From the NCBI GenBank assembly GCA_031315995.1, contig JALDRG010000002.1, positions 434,001 to 498,000 on the forward strand: a stretch of DNA of 64,000 nucleotides. The letters are read 5' to 3'. This stretch comes from Nitrospira sp. (GTDB lineage Bacteria > Nitrospirota > Nitrospiria > Nitrospirales > Nitrospiraceae). Position 1 is the stretch's first letter; each line of letters starts with the position of its first letter. The notes under the pieces were generated by a model. The model worked only from the letters and a program-made list of their open reading frames with translations, had not been told where the DNA came from and did no database searches. Of the stretch, positions 8,751-17,853 are shown piece after piece. The position numbers and the translations under genes were made by a program.

Positions 8751-9386
8751 TCAAAGTTCTCGTGTGCCACATTCATTTTTCTGTAGTCTGTTAAACTGCG
8801 CACGAATCTCCCCCCACAATGCGTCCCGCCCCTCATGGGTTTCGGCCGAGTACAGCACAATGGGCACCTCGGGAGGCAACCCGCAGGCAGTCCGCACGGC
8901 GGCGAGACTCGGCGCTCGCTCACTCTGCCGCAATTTATCGGCTTTCGTCAGCGCGATGATCAGCCCGCACCCGAGGGACCGGACCCACTGCACCGTCATC
9001 ACATCCTGCGGCATCCACACCCGGGCTTCGATCAAGAGAATCACGGCGCCGAGCGACTGTCGCTGTTCGAGATATTGCTCGATCATCGGCCCCCATTGCG
9101 CCCGCATACTTTTCGACACCTTCGCGTATCCATAGCCGGGCAGATCGACCAGCGACAGCATGGAGAGCTTTGGATCCGACGTCCGCACTGTGAAGAAGTT
9201 GACGGCGCGCGTTTTCCCTGGAGTCTTGCTGACCTTTGCCAGCTTCTTGCGATGAAGCAGAGAATTGATCAACGACGACTTTCCAACATTCGATCGCCCG
9301 ACGAACGCGATCTCCGGTAACCGGTCGGAAGGAAACTGTTCTGGGGAAACGGAACTTTTGATAAACTCAGCGCTGAGTAATTTCAT
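8751..9386 (-). CDS. engB: Ribosome-biogenesis GTP-binding protein EngB/YsxC
   Basis: A 211-residue TrmE-Era-EngA-EngB-Septin family GTPase needed for large-subunit ribosome assembly. G1 is GRSNVGKS, the switch region has TPGKTRAVNFF, G3 is DLPGYGYA and G4 is TKAD, all in normal order. The segment after G3 reads LLIEARVWMPQD where many homologues have LVDxRHxPxxxD; this is a mild deviation. It is transcribed alone, divergent from mtgA with 100 bases between start codons, and converges on copy A of the repeat. Confidence 0.96.
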   Translation of the reverse strand: MKLLSAEFIKSSVSPEQFPSDRLPEIAFVGRSNVGKSSLINSLLHRKKLAKVSKTPGKTRAVNFFTVRTSDPKLSMLSLVDLPGYGYAKVSKSMRAQWGPMIEQYLEQRQSLGAVILLIEARVWMPQDVMTVQWVRSLGCGLIIALTKADKLRQSERAPSLAAVRTACGLPPEVPIVLYSAETHEGRDALWGEIRAQFNRLQKNECGTREL

Positions 9387-9486
9387 GGTGGCGAACCGCT
9401 AGCGTCGTGCGGGATGGACTCTCACCTCCGGAAGCCGACGCCGGATCGGTGGAACACCTCGTGTACTCATAGATAGAGCGTTGGGA

Positions 9487-10272
9487 ATGAGCAAGTCAAC
9501 TGGCAGTCTGTTCGGCCGGATGCTGTTGTGGGTGACCGTGCTCGTCGGTGTGCCCGCCGCCGCATTGGCATTGTATTGGCTGGCGACGCTACCCGACGTC
9601 GCGCACCTGGCCAAACATCACCCCACGGACACACCCTTGATGGAAGCGCGGCGGGCCAAGGCCAAGGAGCAAGGCCGTAGTCTGCGGCCTCAATTCGTCT
9701 GGGTGCCTCTGTCACGCATTGCGCCGGCACTCCAACGCGCCGTCGTGGCGGCGGAGGACGCCTCGTTCTTCGCCCACGAGGGATTTGATTGGGAAGGGAT
9801 CAAGGATGCCGCCCTGTACAATCTGGAGGTCGGTGAGTTCAAACGCGGGGGCAGCACGATCACCCAACAGCTGGCGAAGAATCTGTATCTGTCTTCGGAA
9901 CGCTCGCTGTTACGAAAAGCTCGGGAAGCACTCATCACCCGTTCACTGGAACACCATTTGACGAAGGAACGGATTCTTGAGTTATACCTGAATGTCGCTG
10001 AATGGGGGCACGGCGTGTTCGGCGCGGAAGCGGCGGCGCGTCATCATTTCGGGAAATCCGCCAAGGAACTCACGATTGAGGAGGCGGCCCTGCTGGCGGC
10101 GATTCTTCCGTCTCCGCGTCGCTATGACCCTATCCGCCATACCGCCTACTTGAATCGACGTCAGCACCACATCGTCCGATGGCTGGAACGAGGCAGCGGG
10201 CGCAGATCCACCTCGCTCTCGCCCGGTCGCAACACATCGGGCACCCGAGACGCGACCCCTGCCGAGGACTGA
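9487..10272 (+). CDS. mtgA: Monofunctional peptidoglycan glycosyltransferase
   Basis: A 261-residue GT51 protein that polymerises lipid II glycan chains at the inner membrane and carries no transpeptidase domain. One N-terminal membrane segment (about residues 11-33) precedes the catalytic domain. It has the signature EDASFFAHEGFDWEGI with the catalytic Glu, KRGGSTITQQLAKNLYL, and LTKERILELYLNVAEWG. ATG 9487 was chosen over the TTG two codons upstream. The C-terminal 25 residues after LERGS are low in complexity and basic. Confidence 0.94.
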   Translation: MSKSTGSLFGRMLLWVTVLVGVPAAALALYWLATLPDVAHLAKHHPTDTPLMEARRAKAKEQGRSLRPQFVWVPLSRIAPALQRAVVAAEDASFFAHEGFDWEGIKDAALYNLEVGEFKRGGSTITQQLAKNLYLSSERSLLRKAREALITRSLEHHLTKERILELYLNVAEWGHGVFGAEAAARHHFGKSAKELTIEEAALLAAILPSPRRYDPIRHTAYLNRRQHHIVRWLERGSGRRSTSLSPGRNTSGTRDATPAED

Positions 10273-10306
10273 TCGACAGCCATCCAATGCCTCGCCAGAA
10301 CGCCAG

Positions 10307-10735
10307 CTATTCGGAATCCCCGACCGCCGACACGTTTCGTTCACCGAAAATTGCCGACTCGTGCCGATAGTGCTTAAATTCGAGAAGATTCCGGGAGGGG
10401 TCTTCCAAGAAGAAGGTGAGATGTTCGAGGCGCGTGCCGGCAAACCGCCGTCGAGGTTGCTGATAAAATATCAGACCCTTCGCCTTCGCACGATCGGCCA
10501 AGGCTTGCCACTCCTCCTCCAACGTCAACACCAGTCCGAAATGACGAGGATAGATGCCCTTCTGAGACACGATCGGCTCGGGAGAAAGGTGGGCGATCAC
10601 CTGGTGCCCGGCAAGTCCGAGAGTGACGGCGGTGGAGGATTCCCGACCGAGCACACAGCCTAACCCGTCGACGTAAAACTGTTTGGCGGCGGCAAGATCG
10701 TGGACGGGAAAGGCAAGGTGAAAGAGTGCAGGCAT
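10307..10735 (-). CDS. VOC-family (glyoxalase-like) protein
   Basis: A 142-residue protein with the paired beta-alpha-beta-beta-beta fold of the vicinal oxygen chelate superfamily. Likely metal ligands are the His in FHLAFPV, the His in RHFGLVL and the Glu in LLEFKHY. This resembles a glyoxalase/dioxygenase-like domain, often with no assigned substrate. The start MPALFHL at 10735 was preferred to the Met five residues earlier because VOC domains begin with this first strand. It lies 16 bases downstream of the isoaspartyl peptidase gene on the same strand. Confidence 0.85.
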   Translation of the reverse strand: MPALFHLAFPVHDLAAAKQFYVDGLGCVLGRESSTAVTLGLAGHQVIAHLSPEPIVSQKGIYPRHFGLVLTLEEEWQALADRAKAKGLIFYQQPRRRFAGTRLEHLTFFLEDPSRNLLEFKHYRHESAIFGERNVSAVGDSE

Positions 10736-10751
10736 GGTCTGATCCCTCACG

Positions 10752-11714
10752 TCACTGTATCAGCCTCTCGCGCGGCGACGCAAACCGGTCCTGGGTATGA
10801 GGACGGCCATCACGTCCGATGACACCGGCGACCATGTGCGGCGTACTATGTCGAATGGCGAAGCGCCCATCAGGAGACAGCACGAGCACCCCGGCGGCGC
10901 CGCGAAGACGCTCCGCGACTTTCCGAAGCACTTGGTTCGCTGACACGGCCGGACTCAATCCGCTCGCCAGGAGATCGCTGATTTCCTTGGCCACCGCCAC
11001 TCGAATGATGCTCTCCCCCAATCCCGTCATAGAGACTGCTCCGGCCTCATTGTCGGCATAGACCCCGCAGCCGATCAGCGGCGTATCGCCGACCCGACCC
11101 GGCAACATGACATCCACTCCGCCGGTCGACGCACCCGCGGCCACCGTTCCTGAGAGATCCAATGCCACCGCGCCCACGGTTTCCTTCCCCAAACTCCGGG
11201 CACGGAGACGGCCCGTTTGCATCATCGCCCGATGTAATCGTAACGTCCGCCTCACCCCGGCACGCAACTTCAATTGATTGGCCTGTGACCCTGCCGTACG
11301 TTTGACACGGGGCGCGCGCTCCAGTCCGAAATAATCCGCAAAACGGGAGGCTGATTGACCGACAAGCAACACATGGGCTGTTTTTTCCATCACCAGCCTG
11401 GCTGCAGTAATGGGATGGATGATACGCTCAATGGAGGCCACGGCCCCTGCCTTCAACTCACACCCTTCCATAATCGAGGCGTCCATACGCCGCACTCCGT
11501 CCAGCTGACGATTCGAGCCCCGTCCCGCATTGAAGTGTCCTGAATCTTCCAGCACACGAATGGCTTCTTCCACCACCGACAGCGCGGACGCACCGGCCAT
11601 CAGCAATCGATGGCCCTCGGCCAAGGCGGCCTCGACGCAGGCCGCTTGAGCGACGGTCATGGCGCGACGTCCCGCGCCACCGTGAATGAGCAGAATCGGT
11701 TGAGATCGTTTCAA
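10752..11714 (-). CDS. Isoaspartyl peptidase / type-2 L-asparaginase
   Basis: A 320-residue Ntn-hydrolase that is autoprocessed and cleaves isoaspartyl dipeptides or asparagine. The N-terminal HGGAG motif is at residues 11-15; the nucleophile is the Thr of GKETVGAVALD, with GASTGG and GCGVYADNEAGA further on. I chose TTG at 11714: its TTGA overlaps the upstream stop TGA by four bases, and it places HGGAG near the N-terminus as in the family. Longer in-frame starts lie within the upstream gene. Cytoplasmic, since no signal peptide is evident. Confidence 0.88.
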   Translation of the reverse strand: MKRSQPILLIHGGAGRRAMTVAQAACVEAALAEGHRLLMAGASALSVVEEAIRVLEDSGHFNAGRGSNRQLDGVRRMDASIMEGCELKAGAVASIERIIHPITAARLVMEKTAHVLLVGQSASRFADYFGLERAPRVKRTAGSQANQLKLRAGVRRTLRLHRAMMQTGRLRARSLGKETVGAVALDLSGTVAAGASTGGVDVMLPGRVGDTPLIGCGVYADNEAGAVSMTGLGESIIRVAVAKEISDLLASGLSPAVSANQVLRKVAERLRGAAGVLVLSPDGRFAIRHSTPHMVAGVIGRDGRPHTQDRFASPRERLIQ

Positions 11715-12277
11715 TTCAACAGCAGATCTTTGACGCGACGGCAAGTAGGATCTTGCATGCGATCCAGGTCTGAGCGGACAAACCCAAGCCCAGTGACACA
11801 CAGCTCGAAATTCTCCGACAACTTCCGGAACAACGGGGAATCCTGCTCGGGGTCGTAGTTGCCGTACTCGGCCACCAACCCATAGGAGCGCTTGCCCGTC
11901 TTTACGTAATCCACCAGAAAATCCTTGTGGTAGATGCGCCCCACGCTCTTGAGGCGGCGGAGGTATTCGGGGAACAGGCCGGTCATAAAGAGCGTGAAGT
12001 CGCCAATATGCCGATGCACTTCGCGCTCCCGTTCGAACGATTGCGCCTCCAATAACACTTCGGACTCGAAGAGCATCTCGACGACGGAGTCGACGGCGCG
12101 GCCCTGTGTATTCTGGATTTTATAGAGTTGGTCGGTGTGAGCGAATTCGACGAGCAGGTTGGAGACATACTCGGTGACGTTCAGATCAGGCCATCCGAGA
12201 TGTTCGGTGAAGCTTTTTTCCGTCAACGCTCCGAAGAGCTGGCGGAGTGGATGGCTGCGAGAAACGGGACTTCCCAT
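11711..12277 (-). CDS. Conserved hypothetical protein
   Basis: A 188-residue soluble protein that I do not recognise. It begins at ATG 12277, four bases behind a strong GGGAGGT ribosome site, rather than at the more distant ORF start. Distinctive stretches are HLGWPDLNVTEYVSNLLVEF, an acidic-basic helix FEREREVHRHIGDF, and FLVDYVKTGKRSYGLVAEYG near the C-terminus. Without signal peptide or membrane span it looks cytoplasmic. It is translationally coupled to the isoaspartyl peptidase gene by a 4-base overlap. Confidence 0.8.
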   Translation of the reverse strand: MGSPVSRSHPLRQLFGALTEKSFTEHLGWPDLNVTEYVSNLLVEFAHTDQLYKIQNTQGRAVDSVVEMLFESEVLLEAQSFEREREVHRHIGDFTLFMTGLFPEYLRRLKSVGRIYHKDFLVDYVKTGKRSYGLVAEYGNYDPEQDSPLFRKLSENFELCVTGLGFVRSDLDRMQDPTCRRVKDLLLN

Positions 12278-12375
12278 CTCGACCTCCCGGGCGATCCTTG
12301 CCCTTTGAAAACAGTATAGCAGACCTCGCTCATACCTCGCGTACTTTCTCCCTGACTCCTTATCGGCATCTGTTC

Positions 12376-12846
12376 TCAAGACTTAAGCGCCGACTCTCCG
12401 CTTCTTCGTCGACTATCCAGAAGAAATGTCACCGGACCGTCATTGAGCAAATCCACCCGCATGTGCGCCCCGAACTCACCGGTTTCCACGGCCAGCCCAC
12501 AGGCTCGCAGCCGACTCACCACCTGCTCGTACCATACACGCGCCTCATCCGGTGGAGCAGCTAGATCGAACCCTGGCCGCCGGCCCTTACTGGTATCGCC
12601 GAGCAGCGTAAACTGCGAGACGACCAAGAGTGCCCCACCGACCTCGGTGAGGGTGCGGTTCATCTTACCTTGATCGTCGCCAAAGATCCGAAGGCTTTGA
12701 AGCTTCTCGACAAGATACAGGAGGTCGCGCTCGTCATCACCTTTTGCCACGCCCACCAGCACCAACAGGCCTGCGCCTATGTGGCCGACGACCTGCCCCT
12801 CCACGTCCACTGAGGCGCGCGAGACCCGCTGAATCACGGCCTTCAC
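12376..12846 (-). CDS. dtd: D-aminoacyl-tRNA deacylase
   Basis: A 156-residue DTD protein that hydrolyses D-amino acids from mischarged tRNA. The N-terminus MKAVIQRVSRASV is diagnostic, so the GTG at 12846 is preferred to an ATG ten codons upstream which overlaps the ogt stop. Active-site segments are SQFTLLGDTSKGRRPGF and the C-terminal NDGPVTFLLD. The protein has the normal length for the family plus a short basic tail. It is the last gene of the murJ-ogt-dtd run. Confidence 0.93.
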   Translation of the reverse strand: MKAVIQRVSRASVDVEGQVVGHIGAGLLVLVGVAKGDDERDLLYLVEKLQSLRIFGDDQGKMNRTLTEVGGALLVVSQFTLLGDTSKGRRPGFDLAAPPDEARVWYEQVVSRLRACGLAVETGEFGAHMRVDLLNDGPVTFLLDSRRRSGESALKS

Positions 12847-12865
12847 AAGCACCGCCGATCGCCGC

Positions 12866-13369
12866 TCATTGGGCATTTCGCAATTGAGCCAAGGTGCCTT
12901 CCAAACTCAAGAGGCGCCGTTTCCATGGCAACCCGCAAGAAAACCCTCCGAGTGAACCGTTATGCGCAATGATCCGGTGACAAGGGACCACGATGGGCAC
13001 CGGGTTGGCCCCGAGCGCCATCCCCACCGCCCTGGCGTACTGCTTCCCGCCCACACGCAGGGCCACCCATTGATAGGACCGCACCCGGCCATATGGAATT
13101 CGCGTGATCGCCTTCCACACGTTCCGCTGAAACGGCGTACCTGTCGACCAATCTACCGAAAGAGAAAACTCGCGGCGCGTGCCGGCGATATAGGCCAGGA
13201 GCTGCGCTCGCGCCTCCTCCGCGATAGATGCGGCTTCGCCATTGTTTTCTGCCGATTGCTGCCGCGCGGGACGATCCGAGGGGGACAAATCAATAGAGGT
13301 CACACCCTTTCCGGAGGCCGTAATTTTCACCCAGCCCCAGGACGTCTTGAATGTAGTCGCGTAGGTCAT
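12866..13369 (-). CDS. ogt: Methylated-DNA--[protein]-cysteine S-methyltransferase
   Basis: A 167-residue repair protein that removes O6-alkyl groups from guanine by transfer to its own cysteine. The acceptor motif PCHRII is present, preceded by the DNA-binding wing IPYGRVRSYQWVAL. The N-terminal half is the short ribonuclease-H-like domain of Ogt proteins, without the AdaA zinc module. It starts one base after the murJ stop codon, so the two are probably co-transcribed. Confidence 0.95.
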   Translation of the reverse strand: MTYATTFKTSWGWVKITASGKGVTSIDLSPSDRPARQQSAENNGEAASIAEEARAQLLAYIAGTRREFSLSVDWSTGTPFQRNVWKAITRIPYGRVRSYQWVALRVGGKQYARAVGMALGANPVPIVVPCHRIIAHNGSLGGFSCGLPWKRRLLSLEGTLAQLRNAQ

Positions 13370-13370
13370 G

Positions 13371-15002
13371 TCACGCAGCTCCGACTTTCCGTGTCACTCG
13401 TCCGAATTTTCGTTTCACCATTCCCAACACCACGTCCAGCTCCTCCGAACCAAACATGATATGCGCCCCGAGATACCCGAGCACGCTCAAGCCGATTCCA
13501 GCAAGCAAGGCGGCGGATTTTATCATCCATTCACCGTCCTGAGTCCAGACAGAAGCACTCGCTACCCAGAGGCAAATCAATGCTACCGGAACGCAGGCCC
13601 CCAGCACACGGACGGCCGATCGTACGATCGAGCCCCAATCGACACGCCCCAAACGTCGGTGAAGCACCGCGACGAGGATGCTCCCATTGAGCATGGAAGA
13701 CAGCGCCGTGGCGAGCGCCAACCCTGCCGCATCCAGCAGCGTCATCAACCACAAGGACAACAGGATATTCGCTCCGACGGCAATCCCCGCCGTGACCGCC
13801 GGCGTCTTCGTATCCTGTAACGAATAGAACGCAGAGACGATGATGCGCACCCCCGCGAAGGCCCACAAGCCGACGGCGTAACAGAAGAGGGCCGTCGCCG
13901 TCGCCGTCGTATCGGCTTTGGTAAACGACCCATGCTCGAACACCAGATGTACGATCGGGTGCCGCAAGAGAATCAACCCCAACATCGCCGGCAGGATGAT
14001 GAAAAAAATCATCCTGAGCCCGAACCCGATCGTCGTCCTCAATTCATCAAGGGCTCCGCGGGCAGCCTGTGCGGACAGGGTAGGAAGAATGGCCGTGGCG
14101 AGCGCCACTCCGAAAATGCCGAGTGGAAACTGAATGAGCCGCATGCCGTAAAACAAATACGTGGGCCCTCCGGCGAAATACGAGGCCAGAATCGTACTGA
14201 CGGTGATATTGATCTGCGTTACCGATAACCCCAACAACGACGGCACCATCAGCCTCCCGATGCGTTTCACTCCCGGGTGGCCAGGCTGGAACCGCAGACC
14301 GAACAACAGACCGCGCCCCCGTAATCCTGGAAGCTGCATCGCGAATTGCGCCACACCGCCGACGACGATGCCGATCGCCACCCCAATGATGGGCTCCGGC
14401 AGCAAGGGGGCCAGAAACAGCATGCAGGCGATGGTGAAGATATTGAAAAAGACCGGCGAAAACGCCGGCGCCGCAAAGGCCCGCAGCGAGTTCAAAATCC
14501 CCATTGCCAAGGCCGCCAGGCTGATGAAGACCAGATAGGGAAACATCACTTGGGTCAACAGCGTCGTGAGCGCCAGCTTGTCCGGACTCTCATGAAAACC
14601 CGGTGCCAGGAGCCAGACAATCCCCGGCGCCGTCACAATCCCGACCAGCGCCACGGCGGTGACGATCGTCAGGAGCGTCGTAAAGGTGGCACTGGCCAGT
14701 TCCCAGGCGTCCCGCTTCGTCTTGAGCGTGTGATATTCGGTAAAAACCGGAATGAAGGCCGCCGACATCGACCCTTCGGCGAACAGTTCCCGCAACAGAT
14801 TGGGGATGCGATAGGCGACAAAAAAGGCGTCGGCCGCCGGAGTGGCGCCAAACAGCCTCGCCAATACCATGTCGCGGACAAACCCCAGTATACGGCTGGA
14901 AAAGGTAGCCACGCCGATCAGACCCGCCGCCTTGACGACGGAACGGGTCTCATCAGGAACTGGTCGAGATGGTTCAACGGAAGCGGCGGGATCGGACATC
15001 AT
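13371..15002 (-). CDS. murJ: Lipid II flippase MurJ
   Basis: A 543-residue polytopic membrane protein with about 14 hydrophobic segments, the MviN/MurJ family of the MOP superfamily. The N-terminal signature (FSSRILGFVRDMVLARLFG) and RIPNLLRELFAEGSMSAAFIP, containing residues of the central cavity, are typical. MurJ flips the lipid-linked peptidoglycan precursor across the inner membrane. The first 20 residues form a hydrophilic Pro-rich tail. The start could equally be the second Met at 14999. Confidence 0.96.
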   Translation of the reverse strand: MMSDPAASVEPSRPVPDETRSVVKAAGLIGVATFSSRILGFVRDMVLARLFGATPAADAFFVAYRIPNLLRELFAEGSMSAAFIPVFTEYHTLKTKRDAWELASATFTTLLTIVTAVALVGIVTAPGIVWLLAPGFHESPDKLALTTLLTQVMFPYLVFISLAALAMGILNSLRAFAAPAFSPVFFNIFTIACMLFLAPLLPEPIIGVAIGIVVGGVAQFAMQLPGLRGRGLLFGLRFQPGHPGVKRIGRLMVPSLLGLSVTQINITVSTILASYFAGGPTYLFYGMRLIQFPLGIFGVALATAILPTLSAQAARGALDELRTTIGFGLRMIFFIILPAMLGLILLRHPIVHLVFEHGSFTKADTTATATALFCYAVGLWAFAGVRIIVSAFYSLQDTKTPAVTAGIAVGANILLSLWLMTLLDAAGLALATALSSMLNGSILVAVLHRRLGRVDWGSIVRSAVRVLGACVPVALICLWVASASVWTQDGEWMIKSAALLAGIGLSVLGYLGAHIMFGSEELDVVLGMVKRKFGRVTRKVGAA

Positions 15003-15056
15003 TGGGATTGTAGCGAAACCGAACAGAGGCGTCCATTGTCCGGAGAGAACCAGCGA

Positions 15057-15719
15057 TCAGGGGTCCTGGATCACGTGATTCGACAGCTCATTCGGATTGT
15101 CGCCGTCATGCGGAGGACAGGCCTGAGCAAGCAGCACTCCGCTGGCCTGGATGCCACGGCAGAGGCCGCCTACGACATCGCCCACCTGCAAGCGCTCGAC
15201 CACTACGGCGACGACATCCTGCCACTGCTCGCCTGAGATCCGCACACACAAGGATTGGTCCGCCAACACATAGACCTGCCGTTCGAGCAGAGACACCATC
15301 AGCAACAGCCCGGTTCGCTCGCGTGTGCGCGCCAGACCCTGCTGGGCAAATGCTCGTTCCGCCCGCAACTGCACTTTCTGATGCATACGCTCGCGAGACG
15401 TGAAGCAACGCAGCACCGAAGGCTGGGCGCCGATCCATGACCCGAGGGCATAGGCCAGCATCGTCACGCCAAGCAACCAGACGGCATTCGCCGCATGCCA
15501 CCCCCACGGCAACCAGGCGGCTTCGATCGTCAGCAACGCCGTCAAGGCAAGGACCGCACTCAGAAGTCCCGCGCGATGGCGTGCGTCGCGGTACAGGCCG
15601 GATCGGCCGACGATCATGGGCACGATTTCCGCGCTGGTATGCTGCTCGGCCGCCTGCACCGCCGCCTCAATTTGCGCACGCTCCTCGCCCGTCAGCCCCG
15701 GATGGTTACCAGTCTCCAC
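15057..15719 (-). CDS. TPM-domain membrane protein
   Basis: A 220-residue protein that starts at GTG 15719, preceded by a GGAGGAGG site; its start overlaps the end of the upstream TPM gene by 14 bases. An N-terminal TPM-type region (LTGEERAQIEAAVQAAEQHTSAEIVPMIV) is interrupted by two membrane helices (about residues 50-100), and the second half contains RERTGLLLMVSLLERQVYVLAD. TPM domains occur in YgcG-type and chloroplast photosystem-repair proteins; here the function is unknown. It is the third gene of a LemA-TPM-TPM operon. Confidence 0.83.
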   Translation of the reverse strand: METGNHPGLTGEERAQIEAAVQAAEQHTSAEIVPMIVGRSGLYRDARHRAGLLSAVLALTALLTIEAAWLPWGWHAANAVWLLGVTMLAYALGSWIGAQPSVLRCFTSRERMHQKVQLRAERAFAQQGLARTRERTGLLLMVSLLERQVYVLADQSLCVRISGEQWQDVVAVVVERLQVGDVVGGLCRGIQASGVLLAQACPPHDGDNPNELSNHVIQDP

Positions 15720-16608
15720 TGGCGCCTCCTCCCCCAAAATCGCCTCCACCGCCGGAGAAACCATCGGACCCTCCGAAGGATCCTCCGAAACCGCCGGACC
15801 TCCATCCACCCTGTTGGGTGCTAAACCAGGCCCCATCAAACGGGCTGCCATTGTTCCGCCGTCCCGATCCACCGCCGCCTCTCAACCCGCTCAATACACT
15901 GACCAGCACCAGGCTCACGGCTCCGGCGATCAAAGCGGGCATCACCCAGGGAGCGGTGAGAAACGCCAGGCCTCCTCCGACAACCGAACCCAGCCCCCGA
16001 TGGGCACGAGAAAAGAATAGGCCGATTACTATACCGAGAATCACCGCAAAGGTGGCATTGGTAAACCCATCGCTGAACGAAGGAGAGGCCGCCGACCGTT
16101 CCGGTGCACTGTAGGTCCCTTCAATGGTCTTTAAGATGGCCTGCACACCGGCAGTGACGCCCGCCGGAACATCGCCGGCTCGAAACCTGGGGACGATCTC
16201 ATTTCGGATGATTTGGGAGGACCGCGCGTCGGTCAGCACCCCTTCAAGCCCGTAACCGACCTCCAAGCGAATTTTTCGCTCCTTGAGCGCAACGAGAAGT
16301 ACGGCTCCGTTATCGATACCTTTGCGACCCAGTTTCCAAGTCGTCGCCACGCGGTGGGAAAAATCAAACAGCGAGTCGCCCTCCAACGAGGGGACGATGA
16401 GGAGCGCCACCTGATTGGAAGTCTTGGCTTCATGCGCCTGGAGATCGGACGAGAGTTGTTCCGCAACGGCAGAAGGCAGCGCTCCAGCCAGATCCACAAC
16501 GCGACCACTGAGGGGTGGGACTTCAAGCGCCTCGGCGGGGCTCGCGAGCACTGTGAGCCACAGCCATCCGACGAGAAGCCCCCACCCTGCTCGGCCCATC
16601 AGCCACAT
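15706..16608 (-). CDS. YgcG-type TPM-domain protein with Gly-rich tail
   Basis: A 300-residue envelope protein. It has an N-terminal signal peptide (cleavage near AEALEVPP), a TPM domain (about residues 30-150, with ALPSAVAEQLSSDLQAHE and LEVGYGLEGVLTDARSSQI), a membrane region near residues 190-240, and a C-terminal tail rich in Gly, Ser and Phe, usual for the YgcG/methanol-dehydrogenase-type TPM family. The protein is coupled to a second TPM gene and follows lemA by 31 bases. Its biochemical role is not established. Confidence 0.9.
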   Translation of the reverse strand: MWLMGRAGWGLLVGWLWLTVLASPAEALEVPPLSGRVVDLAGALPSAVAEQLSSDLQAHEAKTSNQVALLIVPSLEGDSLFDFSHRVATTWKLGRKGIDNGAVLLVALKERKIRLEVGYGLEGVLTDARSSQIIRNEIVPRFRAGDVPAGVTAGVQAILKTIEGTYSAPERSAASPSFSDGFTNATFAVILGIVIGLFFSRAHRGLGSVVGGGLAFLTAPWVMPALIAGAVSLVLVSVLSGLRGGGGSGRRNNGSPFDGAWFSTQQGGWRSGGFGGSFGGSDGFSGGGGDFGGGGASGDW

Positions 16609-16639
16609 CGCAATCGTTCCCTGCCATACGAGGCCGACG

Positions 16640-17242
16640 CTAGAACTGTACCTCCGGCGGCTTGGACACCGCCGCTTCGTCGGCGACGGTGAAATTGGCC
16701 TTCTCCTCCATATGCAGGAGGAACTTCGCCGTCAGATTTGTAGGGAAATAGCGAACCATTTTATTGAATTCCGCGACCTTATCGATATATCGCTTGCGCG
16801 CGACGGTAATTCGATTCTCGGTACCTTCGAGCTGACTCTGAAGGTCACGAAAGCCTTGATCCGCCTTGAGGTTGGGGTAATTTTCTGCCAAGGCCAGCAT
16901 CCGCCCCAGGGCACTCGATAGACCCTGCTGCGCCTCCTGAAACTTCTTGAAGGCGGCTTCGTCCTTGAGCAACTCGGGAGTCATTTGTACGCTGGTAGCC
17001 TTCGCGCGTGCCTGCACGACGCTTTCGAGTGTGTCCTTCTCATGCGCGGCATATCCCTTCACCGTATTCACAAGATTCGGAATCAAATCGGCCCGCCGCT
17101 GATATTGATTGATAACTTCACTCCACGCAGCCTTCGTGTCCTCATCGAGCCCCTGCAAGTCGTTGTAGCCACACCCTGACAGGGTCAATACTGCCGTGAG
17201 CATCAGAATCGCGCCCATCGAACGGGTGACTGACAGAATCAT
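16640..17242 (-). CDS. lemA: LemA-family lipoprotein
   Basis: A 200-residue lipoprotein with signal sequence and lipobox LSGC. The mature part contains the LemA helical repeat with the conserved segment QYQRRADLIPNLVNTVKGYAAHE, split here: QYQRRADLIPNLVNTV then KGYAAHE. ATG 17242 follows AAGGAGG at a spacing of five bases; an upstream in-frame Met lacks a ribosome site. LemA proteins commonly lie beside TPM genes, as here, but their function is unclear. Confidence 0.94.
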   Translation of the reverse strand: MILSVTRSMGAILMLTAVLTLSGCGYNDLQGLDEDTKAAWSEVINQYQRRADLIPNLVNTVKGYAAHEKDTLESVVQARAKATSVQMTPELLKDEAAFKKFQEAQQGLSSALGRMLALAENYPNLKADQGFRDLQSQLEGTENRITVARKRYIDKVAEFNKMVRYFPTNLTAKFLLHMEEKANFTVADEAAVSKPPEVQF

Positions 17243-17409
17243 GCTTTCCTCCTTCGCGCTGCTCGTAGGCATGGCGCCTCTTCAAGACGTAAGACTTTCG
17301 ACGACGAAGTCAATCAGCGGCCACATCCGCGAGGTGTAAGATTTCGATTGCCCCGGAACCTTGGTATACTCGGCTCTTCGAGAGTGGTCAGCACACAACT
17401 GGAACCGAC

Positions 17410-17715
17410 ATGGCACTCGATCGCTCCACCAATACCCCGGGAGGGTTTCAAGTCCGACACCTCTCTTTAGGAGTGTTCCAGGGCAGCTCCATCGGGCTGG
17501 CCTTTTGGCATCCATCATCCCACATGCCTGAGTATGGTCTCTGCCGCTTTGCGACCGAAGCGAAGGCGCAGGACTATATCGATTTTCTCTCCTCATCGAC
17601 GTGCCCTGAGCCGCTGAACCGCGCGGACCTCATCGTGGAACCCTTCGACCACGATGAGCACGACCGGCTCATAACCGACTATCCCCAAGCCTCTGCTTGG
17701 GAAACACCACTCTAG
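17410..17715 (+). CDS. Small hypothetical protein
   Basis: A 101-residue soluble protein starting at ATG 17410 and lying divergently from the lemA operon. It reads MALDRSTNTPGGFQVRHL and continues with aromatic-rich and acidic segments (FDHDEHDRLITDYP). No family is recognised and no signal sequence is apparent. The strong third-position GC and the lack of overlap with stronger genes support it, although an antisense frame also stays open in part. Confidence 0.55.
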   Translation: MALDRSTNTPGGFQVRHLSLGVFQGSSIGLAFWHPSSHMPEYGLCRFATEAKAQDYIDFLSSSTCPEPLNRADLIVEPFDHDEHDRLITDYPQASAWETPL

Positions 17716-17853
17716 CAGAACGGTAACAAGAACGCTGCTTCCGCGCGCGGCGCGTCACACGTCGGCGTGGCGTCACGATCCCTCGATCATCGGGTGCGGC
17801 GAGGTACAACTTGAGGCTGGTCGGGTGGCGGGCTGAGGCTTCCGAAAAATGAG

